Shown here: piece after piece, positions 1 through 6,395 of the stretch
How positions within the stretch are numbered: the stretch's first letter is position 1
Layout of the letters: every line of letters begins with the position of its first letter
DNA from: an uncultured Pseudomonadota bacterium
Lineage (GTDB): Bacteria; Pseudomonadota; Gammaproteobacteria; Methylococcales; Methylomonadaceae
DNA: 7,744 nt
Direction of reading: 5' to 3'
Assembly (NCBI GenBank): GCA_903902945.1
Contig: CAIUWU010000293.1
Location: 1 to 7,744, forward strand
Notes under the pieces: model-generated
The model's input: only the letters and a program-made list of their open reading frames with translations
Told to the model about the DNA's origin: nothing
Databases searched by the model: none
Program-made: the position numbers and the translations under genes

Positions 1-270
1 AAATACGGTTTCAAGAGCATTAAAGCCATAGTTAAAATCGAACTGGTCAAAAAGCCGCCGATTACCAGCTGGAATCAGTATGCTCCCCAGGAATACGGTT
101 TTTATGCCAACGTTAACCCCAATGTCCAGCATCCCCGCTGGAGTCAGGCCAGTGAGCGTCAGCTGGGTAGCAATTTGTTCACTGCCCGGCGCCCTACCGA
201 ATTATTCAACGGTTATGGTGAGCAGGTAGCCGGTTTATACAGTGATATGGATTTAAGGCACTTTTTTTGA
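1..270 (+). CDS. msrP: MsrP, periplasmic methionine sulfoxide reductase catalytic subunit (C-terminal part)
   Basis: This is the last 89 codons of a gene that begins before the window; frame 1 is open from the first base to a TGA at 268-270. The protein starts KYGFKSIKAIVKIELV and continues with EYGFYANVNPNVQHPRWSQA and, near the end, a PTELFNGYGEQVAGLY stretch. These match the C-terminal region of the MsrP (YedY) molybdopterin oxidoreductase family. In that family MsrP is an exported Mo-cofactor enzyme that reduces methionine sulfoxide in envelope proteins, receiving electrons from the membrane haem protein MsrQ. The Tat signal and the Mo-ligand cysteine would lie upstream and cannot be seen. 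The stop codon overlaps the msrQ start, so the two genes are one transcription and probably translation unit. Confidence rests on the strongly conserved tail and the msrQ neighbour. Confidence 0.93.
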   Translation, partial: KYGFKSIKAIVKIELVKKPPITSWNQYAPQEYGFYANVNPNVQHPRWSQASERQLGSNLFTARRPTELFNGYGEQVAGLYSDMDLRHFF

Positions 271-890
271 TGAACAACATCCTGCGCAATCCTTGGCAAA
301 TGGCCAATATTTTCTGCTGGCTGCCGTTAGCCGGCATTCTGGTGGATGTTTTGTTCAATAATCTGGGCGGCAATCCGATTCAGACCCTGCACATCCGGCT
401 GGGCGACTGGTCGCTGCGCTTCTTGTGGATCACGCTGGCGATTACGCCAATCCAGACCATCAGCGGCTGGCGCGGCATGGCTGATTACCGGCAACTATTC
501 GGTCTGTGCAGTTTTGGCTACGCCAGCCTGCATGTGTTGGTGTACTTATGGGTTGATAACGCCTGGGTGTGGCCGATTATCATCAACGACATCCTGGAGA
601 GTACGTATATCTGGTTTGGAGTTGGCTGTTATTTGATTCTGCTGGTGCTGGCCATCTCATCGCCGAAAATCGCCAAGAAAAAACTGGGTAAAAACTGGAA
701 AAAAATTCATCGCCTGATTTATACCGCCGCGATTTTTTCCATCATTCACTATTTCTGGCAATTGAAAGGCAATCTGGCCGAGCCACTGTTTTACAGCCTG
801 ATGCTGGGCTTGTTTTTTCTGTTCCGGATTCTGGTCTGGATCAAGAACAAGCAGCTGATGTATCTCATGATTCCCAAAAGCCGCTCTTGA
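270..890 (+). CDS. msrQ: MsrQ, haem-binding membrane subunit of the MsrPQ system
   Basis: This gene encodes a 206-residue integral membrane protein of the ferric-reductase-like transmembrane family, close to the usual MsrQ length of about 200. About six hydrophobic segments are visible, roughly at residues 12-30, 47-64, 75-95, 112-130, 150-163 and 172-190. Conserved histidines H88 (in YASLHVLVY), H147 (KKIHRLIY) and H160 (IIHYFW) fall where the haem-b ligands of E. coli MsrQ lie. The RQLFGL motif at 74-79 is also typical. In the family, MsrQ passes electrons from quinol or a flavin reductase across the inner membrane to MsrP. I chose the ATG at 270, which overlaps the msrP TGA by one base, over a TTG one codon earlier. 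A modest AAGG at 255-258 may serve as ribosome binding site, with translational coupling likely. Confidence 0.93.
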   Translation: MNNILRNPWQMANIFCWLPLAGILVDVLFNNLGGNPIQTLHIRLGDWSLRFLWITLAITPIQTISGWRGMADYRQLFGLCSFGYASLHVLVYLWVDNAWVWPIIINDILESTYIWFGVGCYLILLVLAISSPKIAKKKLGKNWKKIHRLIYTAAIFSIIHYFWQLKGNLAEPLFYSLMLGLFFLFRILVWIKNKQLMYLMIPKSRS

Positions 891-899
891 TGTGTGGCC

Positions 900-923
900 G
901 ATACTGGAACGGTCGCCAGTATC
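900..923. other. Perfect 8-bp hairpin after msrQ
   Basis: GATACTGG at 900-907 and CCAGTATC at 916-923 are exact inverted repeats around an 8-base loop, starting 9 bases after the msrQ stop. No T-run follows on either strand, so it is not a standard intrinsic terminator. It may protect the 3' end of the msrPQ transcript or assist termination; that role is inferred from position only. Confidence 0.45.
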
Positions 924-950
924 TGGCAGTGGCTTGTCCGGGGCTGCGCA

Positions 951-975
951 GTAAAGGGCTTGGCGATCCAAGCCC
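951..975 (-). terminator. Possible terminator between convergent nrdJb and msrQ
   Basis: GGGCTTGG (956-963) and CCAAGCCC (968-975) form a perfect, GC-rich 8-bp stem closed by a CGAT loop, 37 bases past the nrdJb stop. On the minus strand the stem is followed by TTTAC, a short and imperfect U tract; on the plus strand no T tract follows. It is best placed to end the nrdJab transcript, and perhaps msrPQ weakly from the other side. The weak T tract keeps confidence moderate. Confidence 0.45.
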
Positions 976-1011
976 GTCACAATCGATAGCTGAAGAAACC
1001 GATCAGAATTC

Positions 1012-1692
1012 TTAACCGCATTTGCTCTCGCCGCAGTTTAGACAGGTCATGCAACCATCCATCAGCACCATCGCTTTGGTACTGCATTTAACGCATAACA
1101 CGGCTTTTTCAGGAAAAGCCTGACCTTCGCTTTCTCCGTGATGGGCTTCGAATTCACGGCGTTTTTCAGCCAAAAATTGTTTCTGGTGATCGGTCATCTG
1201 TTCAGACTTGATCATGCCGATGTGTTTCAGATGCGACTCAATGGCATGACCGATTTCCGCTACCAGAGACGGCATGAACACCCCGCCTTTTTTGAAATAG
1301 CCACCACGGGGATCAAATACCGCTTTCAGCTCTTCGACCAGAAAACAGGCATCGCCGCCTTTACGGAATACCGCCGAAATAACCCGGGTCAGCGCCAGCA
1401 CCCACTGAAAATGCTCCATATTTTTGGAGTTAATGAAGATCTCGTAAGGGCGACGTTCTTCGTGCGCCGTACCCTGATTCAAAATCATGTCATTAATGGT
1501 GATGTACAAGGCGTGTTCCGATTGCGGGGTTTTGATTTTATAAGTCGAACCCAGCAACATCTCCGGGCGTTCGACATTTTCATGCATCGATTCCAGTGAC
1601 GGTTTTTCCGCTTCCTGTCTGGCCGTTTCCGCTGCTTCTTTAGTCAGCACTTTGTAGCCGACGATTTTTTGGTTGATTTTATGTAGTGTCAT
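1012..1692 (-). CDS. nrdJb: NrdJb, small chain of split class II (adenosylcobalamin) ribonucleotide reductase
   Basis: This 226-residue protein corresponds to the C-terminal part of single-chain NrdJ enzymes. Its middle part (about residues 75-160, with ERRPYEIFIN, a helix around FQWVLALTRVISAVFRKG and FDPRGGYFKKGG) matches the TSCPD domain. The tail is a cysteine cluster: CxxC at C200/C203, then C214, C217 and C220, ending in C225 one residue before the stop. In class II reductases the tail cysteines re-reduce the active-site disulfide after each turnover, and the remaining cysteines look zinc-ribbon-like. The gene starts 37 bases after nrdJa, in a different frame, so this is a real split and not a simple frameshift. 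The upstream ACGAGATTGCT offers only a weak ribosome binding site. The same two-gene arrangement is known from Pseudomonas aeruginosa. It presumably works only in complex with NrdJa in the cytoplasm. Confidence 0.92.
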   Translation of the reverse strand: MTLHKINQKIVGYKVLTKEAAETARQEAEKPSLESMHENVERPEMLLGSTYKIKTPQSEHALYITINDMILNQGTAHEERRPYEIFINSKNMEHFQWVLALTRVISAVFRKGGDACFLVEELKAVFDPRGGYFKKGGVFMPSLVAEIGHAIESHLKHIGMIKSEQMTDHQKQFLAEKRREFEAHHGESEGQAFPEKAVLCVKCSTKAMVLMDGCMTCLNCGESKCG

Positions 1693-1729
1693 AGCAATCT
1701 CGTATTCAATCCGTAATCAGGGCGCAAAC

Positions 1730-3880
1730 TCAGAATTTGCCGTAATAGCCTTCTTTCAAGGCATCAAACAAATTGGCGGCGGTGTGGATTTCACCATCGT
1801 ATTCGACTTCTTCATTACCTTTCAGCTCTACCACATGACCGTCTTCGAGAGTGAACTGGTACGTGGTATTTTCCAGATCGGATTCCTTAACCAAAACCCC
1901 CTGGAACACTTCGGGATTGAAGCGGAAAGTGGTGCAGCCTTTCAAACCCTGATCGTAGGCATATTCGTAAATCGACTTGAAATCTTCGTAGGGATAATCG
2001 GTCGGTACGTTAGCGGTTTTGGAGATCGATGAATCAATCCATTTTTGTGCCGCAGCCTGAATATCGACATGCTGTTTGGGCGTAATATCATCGGCAGCAA
2101 TGAAATAATCCGGCAGTTTCTGCGCTGGATCATCGCTATACGGCATCGCCTGCGGATTGACCAGATGCCGGTAAGCCAGTAGTTCAAACGAGAAAACATC
2201 AATTTTTTCTTTGGTTTTCTTACCTTCACGAATCACGTTACGCGAATAGTGATGGGCAAAACTGGGCTCGATACCGTTACTGGCATTATTGGCCAAGGAC
2301 AGCGAAATAGTACCGGTCGGCGCAATCGAACTGTGATGGGTAAAACGGCTGCCGACTTCGGCCAGCTCAGCCACCAGTTCCGGTTGCTCCTGAGCGATTT
2401 TTTGCATGTAACGGCTGTATTTGGCATGCAGAATCCGACCCGGTACTTGATCGCCCAGTTTGTAGCCATCGGCTTTCATTTCCGGACGTTTATGCAGCAT
2501 TTCACCGGTGACGCTGAACAGTTGCTCCATGATGGGCGCCGGGCCTTTTTCTTTGGCCAGTTCCAGACCGGTTTTCCAGCCCTCCAGCGCCAGCTCCTGG
2601 GTTACCTGCTCGGTAAAGCCGAGTGATTCTGCATCGCCATATTTCATACCCAGCATGGTGATAGTAGAGCCCAGTCCCAGATAACCCATGCCATGACGCC
2701 GTTTGCTGGTAATTTCATACCGCTGTTTTTCCAGCGGCAGGCCGTTGATTTCCACCACATTATCCAGCATGCGGGTAAAAATGCGGATGGTCTTGCGGTA
2801 TTCGTCCCAGTCAAAACGCGCTTCGGCAGTAAACGGTTTATCGACGAAACGGGTCAGATTGATCGAACCCAGCAGACAGCTGCCATAAGGTGGCAAAGGC
2901 TGTTCGCCACAAGGATTGGTCGCGCGAATATGCTCGCAGAACCAGTTGTTATTCATTTCGTTGACTTTGTCGATCAGGATGAAACCCGGCTCGGCGTAAT
3001 CATAGGTTGATGACATGATGATGTCCCACAAGCGACGGGCCGGCATGACTTTACTGACCCGGCAAGCCACCAGCCCATCGTCATTGACCAAATAGCCGTT
3101 CTTGTTGGGCAGATCGCGCCAGACAATTTTGCTGCTGTCGTTGATATCCAGATGATCGGCCTGCACTTCACGCTCGGTCACCGGAAATGACATCGCCCAC
3201 TGACCATTGTTTTTGACGGCTTCGACAAATTCACGGGTAATCAGCAACGACAGATTGAACTGACGCAGCCGGCCGTCTTCACGTTTGGCACGAATGAAAT
3301 CGACGACATCGGGATGCGCGACATCGAAAGTAGCCATCTGTGCACCACGGCGACCACCGGCTGAGGATACGGTAAAACACATTTTGTCGTAGATATCCAT
3401 GAACGACAGTGGCCCGGAGGTATAAGCACCGGCGCCTGACACATAAGCATCTTTCGGACGCAGCGTTGAAAATTCGTAACCGATACCGCAACCGGCTTTC
3501 AGGGTTAAACCGGCTTCATGTACTTTGCCCAAGATGTCATCCATCGAATCTTCGATAATACCCGACACGGTGCAATTGATGGTCGAAGTAGCCGGTTTAT
3601 GCTCCAGAGCACCGGCATTGGAAATAATCCGCCCCGCCGGAATCACGCCTTTCCGCAACGCCCATAAAAACTCTTTGTAATATTTATCCTGCAGGGCTTT
3701 GGTGGTTTCGACACTGGACAGCGCTTTGGCAACCCGTTTATAGGTTTCATCGATATTAGCGTCGACCGCCTGGCCATCCTTGGTTTTTAAACGGTACTTG
3801 CTGTCCCAGATATCCAGTGAAGCACTTTGTAGCGGAATGTCTGTGTTTTGCGAAGCAACTACTTGCAGTTTGGCGGTCAT
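1730..3880 (-). CDS. nrdJa: NrdJa, catalytic chain of class II (adenosylcobalamin-dependent) ribonucleotide reductase
   Basis: This 716-residue protein is the alpha/beta-barrel catalytic chain that converts ribonucleotides to deoxyribonucleotides using a thiyl radical generated from adenosylcobalamin, so it works with or without oxygen. Key residues are visible: C103 in NCTVSG (disulfide partner), the NPCGEQPL motif with N322, thiyl-radical C324 and E326, and C335 in GSCLLGSINL (second disulfide cysteine). The C324-C335 spacing of 11 fits class II enzymes. PTGTISL at 521-527 and GCTTFR at 648-653 are further family motifs. No ATP-cone is apparent at the N-terminus, so overall activity control by dATP through a cone is unlikely. 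The TSCPD and cysteine-tail region is missing and supplied by nrdJb downstream. The start at 3880 has an AAGGG Shine-Dalgarno about 9 bases upstream. Two NrdR-box-like sites precede it. Confidence 0.96.
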   Translation of the reverse strand: MTAKLQVVASQNTDIPLQSASLDIWDSKYRLKTKDGQAVDANIDETYKRVAKALSSVETTKALQDKYYKEFLWALRKGVIPAGRIISNAGALEHKPATSTINCTVSGIIEDSMDDILGKVHEAGLTLKAGCGIGYEFSTLRPKDAYVSGAGAYTSGPLSFMDIYDKMCFTVSSAGGRRGAQMATFDVAHPDVVDFIRAKREDGRLRQFNLSLLITREFVEAVKNNGQWAMSFPVTEREVQADHLDINDSSKIVWRDLPNKNGYLVNDDGLVACRVSKVMPARRLWDIIMSSTYDYAEPGFILIDKVNEMNNNWFCEHIRATNPCGEQPLPPYGSCLLGSINLTRFVDKPFTAEARFDWDEYRKTIRIFTRMLDNVVEINGLPLEKQRYEITSKRRHGMGYLGLGSTITMLGMKYGDAESLGFTEQVTQELALEGWKTGLELAKEKGPAPIMEQLFSVTGEMLHKRPEMKADGYKLGDQVPGRILHAKYSRYMQKIAQEQPELVAELAEVGSRFTHHSSIAPTGTISLSLANNASNGIEPSFAHHYSRNVIREGKKTKEKIDVFSFELLAYRHLVNPQAMPYSDDPAQKLPDYFIAADDITPKQHVDIQAAAQKWIDSSISKTANVPTDYPYEDFKSIYEYAYDQGLKGCTTFRFNPEVFQGVLVKESDLENTTYQFTLEDGHVVELKGNEEVEYDGEIHTAANLFDALKEGYYGKF

Positions 3881-3950
3881 TCGTTTTTCCCTTGTGATAT
3901 TGAACGGTGTTGCTTGTCAGGTATCTGGAGATATCGGAGCAAGCATAAAA

Positions 3951-3964
3951 CAGATACCAGATAC
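3951..3964. repeat. Tandem CAGATAC heptamer repeat in the nrdJa leader
   Basis: CAGATAC occurs twice head to tail at 3951-3957 and 3958-3964. A further direct copy lies at 4059-4065 and an inverted copy (GTATCTG) at 3921-3927; GTATCTA at 3981-3987 inside NrdR box 1 differs by one base. CCAGATAC (3957-3964) and GTATCTGG (3921-3928) make an exact 8-bp inverted repeat in the transcribed leader. Function unknown. Confidence 0.55.
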
Positions 3965-3975
3965 GCTCTTTCAAG

Positions 3976-3991
3976 ACCCCGTATCTAGTGG
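3976..3991 (-). promoter_or_regulatory. NrdR box 1 (downstream half of operator pair)
   Basis: The 16-mer ACCCCGTATCTAGTGG matches the NrdR-box consensus ACACWATATATWGTGT at 11 of 16 positions by eye, with an intact TAGTG right half. It begins exactly 32 bases from the start of the second box, the spacing (about three helical turns) at which NrdR boxes normally occur. It sits just downstream of the predicted transcription start of nrdJa. Confidence 0.7.
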
Positions 3992-4001
3992 AAAGGCGGC
4001 A

Positions 4002-4030
4002 ATATTAGCACAATATATGGTGCAAACCAG
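4002..4030 (-). promoter_or_regulatory. Predicted nrdJa promoter (extended -10)
   Basis: Read on the minus strand, TAATAT (4007-4002) is preceded by TGC, giving an extended -10 of the TGnTAATAT form. The -35 region 16-17 bases upstream (TGGTTT or CTGGTT at 4030-4024) is weak, as tolerated by extended -10 promoters. Transcription would start near 3995, leaving a leader of about 115 bases. NrdR box 2 occupies the spacer between -35 and -10, which fits repression. Confidence 0.5.
4008..4023 (-). promoter_or_regulatory. NrdR box 2 (within the promoter spacer)
   Basis: GCACAATATATGGTGC matches the NrdR-box consensus ACACWATATATWGTGT at 13 of 16 positions, with the central ACAATATAT and GTG intact. 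NrdR is the zinc-ribbon/ATP-cone repressor that senses the nucleotide pool and controls bacterial ribonucleotide reductase genes, binding two boxes on the same DNA face. Here the box directly abuts the predicted -10 element of nrdJa. The nrdR gene itself is not in this window. Confidence 0.82.
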
Positions 4031-4137
4031 CAGTATTTTACCCTGTTAGCTTTGTGATCAGATACTGACGCGCGTAACCTAAAGTGACTCAATAAGTTAG
4101 CGTGATCGCTGAAAAAGTTTTTGACATCCGCCGACAT

Positions 4138-4163
4138 AAAAAAGCCCGCTGACAGCGGGCTTT
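4138..4163 (-). terminator. Rho-independent terminator of the mcl-mtkA-mtkB operon
   Basis: AAAGCCCGCT (4141-4150) and AGCGGGCTTT (4154-4163) pair perfectly around a three-base GAC loop. On the minus strand the GC-rich stem runs directly into six Ts (complement of A4138-4143). It lies 26 bases past the mtkB stop and separates the C1 operon from nrdJa. This is a textbook intrinsic terminator. Confidence 0.93.
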
Positions 4164-4188
4164 TCGAGGAGAGGAGAAGTGCCGCCGA

Positions 4189-5076
4189 TCAGAGCTTTGC
4201 CAGCACCTTGGCAACGGTTTCACCCATCGCGGCCGGTGTCGGTGCAATGGTTACGCCCAGCTCTTTCAGCATTTCAACTTTCTCGGCCGCGGACTCACCG
4301 GAAGAGGAAATAATCGCTCCGGCATGACCCATGCGACGACCTTTAGGCGCTGTCAGACCGGCGATATAAGCAACCACGGGCTTGCTCATATGTTCTTTGG
4401 CAAAAATACCGGCTTCCACTTCTTGCGGACCACCGATCTCACCAATCATCATTACCACTTTGGTTTCTGGGTCTTGCTCGAATTGTTCCAGAATGTCGCG
4501 ATGCGAGCTGCCGTTGATCGGATCACCGCCGATACCGACAGACGTAGAAACACCAATACCCAGCGCTTTCATCTGATCGGCAGCCTCATAACCCAGCGTA
4601 CCGGAACGCCCGACGATACCGACATTACCCGGCATATAAATATGACCCGGCATGATACCCAGCATTGATTTACCCGGACTGATAGTACCGGCGCAATTAG
4701 GGCCGGTCAGCACCATACGCTGCTCTTTCGGAAAACGGCTCAGGAAGATTTTGACTTTCATCATGTCCTGGGTCGGAATACCGTCGGTAATCGCGACACA
4801 GTATTTAATACCGGCTTCAGCGGCTTCCATGATCGAATCGGCCGCATAGGCAGGCGGCACGAAAATGATGCTGGCTTCGGCTCCGGCCTGATCCACCGCT
4901 TCTTTAACGGTGTTGAATACCGGACGATCCAGATGCTGCTGGCCGCCTTTACCCGGTGTGATACCGCCGACTACGTTAGAACCGTAGTTGATCATGTCCT
5001 GCGCATGGAAAGTACCGATTTTGCCGGTAAAGCCCTGCACGATAATACGAGTTTGTTTGTCGATAAAAATTGCCAT
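4189..5076 (-). CDS. mtkB: MtkB, malate thiokinase (malate-CoA ligase) alpha subunit
   Basis: This 295-residue protein belongs to the succinyl-CoA synthetase alpha family. With MtkA it converts malate, CoA and ATP to malyl-CoA, ADP and phosphate in the serine cycle. The N-terminal CoA-binding fold shows VQGFTGKIGTFHA (13-25) and VVGGITPGKGG (35-45); TGPNCAGTISPGKSMLGIMPGHIYMPG (124-150) and SGTLGYEA (158-165) follow. The phosphorylated histidine is H251 in RRMGHAGAI. Detailed resemblance to methylotroph MtkB, for example IMPGHIY and the GGDPINGS stretch, and the mcl neighbour favour malate over succinate as substrate; SucD is the alternative, and sequence alone does not settle specificity. 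The gene starts 9 bases after mtkA. Its Shine-Dalgarno TAAGGA contains the mtkA stop codon, so translation is probably coupled and subunit amounts matched. Confidence 0.93.
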   Translation of the reverse strand: MAIFIDKQTRIIVQGFTGKIGTFHAQDMINYGSNVVGGITPGKGGQQHLDRPVFNTVKEAVDQAGAEASIIFVPPAYAADSIMEAAEAGIKYCVAITDGIPTQDMMKVKIFLSRFPKEQRMVLTGPNCAGTISPGKSMLGIMPGHIYMPGNVGIVGRSGTLGYEAADQMKALGIGVSTSVGIGGDPINGSSHRDILEQFEQDPETKVVMMIGEIGGPQEVEAGIFAKEHMSKPVVAYIAGLTAPKGRRMGHAGAIISSSGESAAEKVEMLKELGVTIAPTPAAMGETVAKVLAKL

Positions 5077-5080
5077 GTTC

Positions 5081-5088
5081 TTTCCTTA
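5081..5088 (-). promoter_or_regulatory. mtkB ribosome binding site overlapping the mtkA stop
   Basis: On the minus strand TAAGGAAA (5088-5081) combines the mtkA TAA with an AAGGA Shine-Dalgarno located 6-7 bases before the mtkB ATG. A ribosome terminating on mtkA sits on the mtkB binding site, which supports translational coupling of the two subunits. Confidence 0.75.
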
Positions 5089-6267
5089 CGCTTGTCTTGC
5101 AACGACTTCGTTACGGGCTTGCACCGCTTTTTCAGCCGCTTCGGCCAGCGTGCTCGCCATGATGATCGGCAAACCGCTTTCTTCGATAATTTTGCGACCC
5201 TGTTCAACATTGGTACCTGACAGACGCACAATCAGCGGCACTTTCATGTCAATTTTACGCACTGCCTGCACCACCCCTTCGGCAATCCAGTCGCAACGGT
5301 TGATACCGGCAAAGATATTCACCAGCATGGCTTTGACATTGTCATCCGCCAGCACCATGCGGAAGGCTTTTTCGGTCCGCTCGGCAGAGGCGCCGCCACC
5401 GACATCCAGGAAGTTGGCAGGCTCACCGCCGGCCAGTTTGATCATGTCCATGGTCGCCATCGCCAGACCGGCACCGTTGATCATGCAACCAATATCACCA
5501 TCCAGACCCACATAACTCAAACCACGGTCAGCGGCAGCCATTTCGCGCGGATCTTCCTGAGTTTTGTCACGCAGTTCAGAGATGCGCTGGCGACGGAACA
5601 AGGCGTTGTCATCAAAGCCCATTTTGGCATCCAGTGCGATCAGCTCGCCATGACCAGTAATGACCAGCGGATTGATTTCTACCATATTGGCATCGAGATC
5701 ACGCATCGCACGATAGCAGCCCTGAATGGTTTTGACCGCATGCTGAATCTGGCTGGCATCCAGCCCTAAAGCAAACGCCATTTCACGGGCCTGAAAATCC
5801 TGCAAACCGACTGCAGGCTCGATGTAAATCTTTTTGATCGCATCAGGATTAGTTTCAGCCAGCTCTTCGATTTCCATACCGCCTTGCGCAGAACCTACCA
5901 TCACAATCCGTTCCTGAGCACGGTCAACCAGAAAACTCAAATAAAGTTCTTTGGCGATATCGGTACCGGCTTCAACATACAAACGCAGACACACTTTTCC
6001 GGCAGAACCCGTCTGATGGGTGACCAGACGTTTACCCAGCAGGGCTTCGGCGGCCTGGGCCACTTCTTCATGGGTTTTGCAGACTTTGATACCGCCGGCC
6101 TTGCCACGCGCACCGGAATGAATCTGAGCTTTGACAACCCAGACATTGCTGCTGATTTCGCGTGCACGCTGCACGGCATCTTCGGGACTATAGGCCAGAC
6201 CGCCTTCGGCTATTTTGACGCCGTATTCGGCTAATAGCTGTTTTGCTTGGTACTCATGAATATCCAT
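5086..6267 (-). CDS. mtkA: MtkA, malate thiokinase (malate-CoA ligase) beta subunit
   Basis: This 393-residue protein is an ATP-grasp subunit of the succinyl-CoA synthetase beta family that pairs with MtkB. It begins with the family signature MDIHEYQAKQLLAEYGV. Nucleotide-binding residues are seen in VVKAQIHSGARGKAGG (44-59, with K46). MVEINPL (195-201) and ALDAKMGFDDNALFR (211-225) match the metal-binding part. The ligase domain contains INGAGLAMATMD (263-274), the GGEPANFLDVGGGA loop (280-293) and NIFAGINRCDW (317-327). The last motif and the overall wording follow methylotroph MtkA more closely than SucC. I start at 6267, not at the in-frame ATG at 6339, because MDIHEYQ is the conserved N-terminus and AGAGAGAAG precedes it as a Shine-Dalgarno, while the extra 24 residues resemble nothing in the family. 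The gene lies 128 bases after mcl and is probably cotranscribed with it. Confidence 0.94.
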   Translation of the reverse strand: MDIHEYQAKQLLAEYGVKIAEGGLAYSPEDAVQRAREISSNVWVVKAQIHSGARGKAGGIKVCKTHEEVAQAAEALLGKRLVTHQTGSAGKVCLRLYVEAGTDIAKELYLSFLVDRAQERIVMVGSAQGGMEIEELAETNPDAIKKIYIEPAVGLQDFQAREMAFALGLDASQIQHAVKTIQGCYRAMRDLDANMVEINPLVITGHGELIALDAKMGFDDNALFRRQRISELRDKTQEDPREMAAADRGLSYVGLDGDIGCMINGAGLAMATMDMIKLAGGEPANFLDVGGGASAERTEKAFRMVLADDNVKAMLVNIFAGINRCDWIAEGVVQAVRKIDMKVPLIVRLSGTNVEQGRKIIEESGLPIIMASTLAEAAEKAVQARNEVVARQA

Positions 6268-6354
6268 GACTTCTCTCTTGAATGAAATAAATACAGATTG
6301 GATTGATTGACTAAAGCAAAGGATTGCTGCCAGCGACAATCAAAAACGCTGACG

Positions 6355-6379
6355 CGGGTTAAGCGGTTTGCTTAACCCG
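6355..6379 (-). other. Perfect 10-bp intercistronic hairpin between mcl and mtkA
   Basis: CGGGTTAAGC (6355-6364) and GCTTAACCCG (6370-6379) are exact inverted repeats around a five-base loop, starting 16 bases past the mcl stop on the minus strand. Five Ts (GTTTTTG) occur only about 8-10 bases beyond the stem, so termination could be partial at best. It could equally act as an RNA-stabilising or processing element that sets the ratio of mcl to mtkAB message. The remaining part of the 6268-6395 spacer shows no convincing promoter. Confidence 0.55.
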
Positions 6380-6395
6380 AACCGCACTTGAATTG

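Noticed and set aside
346..636. A 96-codon frame inside msrQ on the same strand.
   Set aside because: It is an out-of-frame shadow of msrQ, rich in Cys, Arg and Trp as expected of such a reading.
927..933. GCCACTG on the minus strand, like the B12 box of cobalamin riboswitches.
   Set aside because: It lies downstream of nrdJb, not in front of the B12-dependent nrdJa, and the rest of the riboswitch core is absent. No B12 box was seen in 3881-4188.
1693..1729. A frameshift breaking a single nrdJ gene into two.
   Set aside because: NrdJa ends and NrdJb begins with coherent sequence and its own ATG, and the same two-gene split is known in Pseudomonas aeruginosa, so a natural split is more likely.
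4121..4126. TTGACA on the plus strand as a -35 element.
   Set aside because: No -10 hexamer occurs 16-18 bases downstream, where the terminator stem lies, and no plus-strand gene follows.
4189..6267. Assignment of the two ligase genes as succinyl-CoA synthetase sucC/sucD.
   Set aside because: The neighbours are mcl and sga, and wording of both proteins (for example NIFAGINRCDW, GGEPANFLDVGGGA, IMPGHIY) follows methylotroph MtkAB; no TCA-cycle genes are nearby. Substrate specificity still rests on homology and context.
6268..6339. A 24-codon N-terminal extension of MtkA from the in-frame ATG at 6339.
   Set aside because: The conserved family start MDIHEYQAK begins at 6267 with its own Shine-Dalgarno, and the extra residues have no family resemblance.
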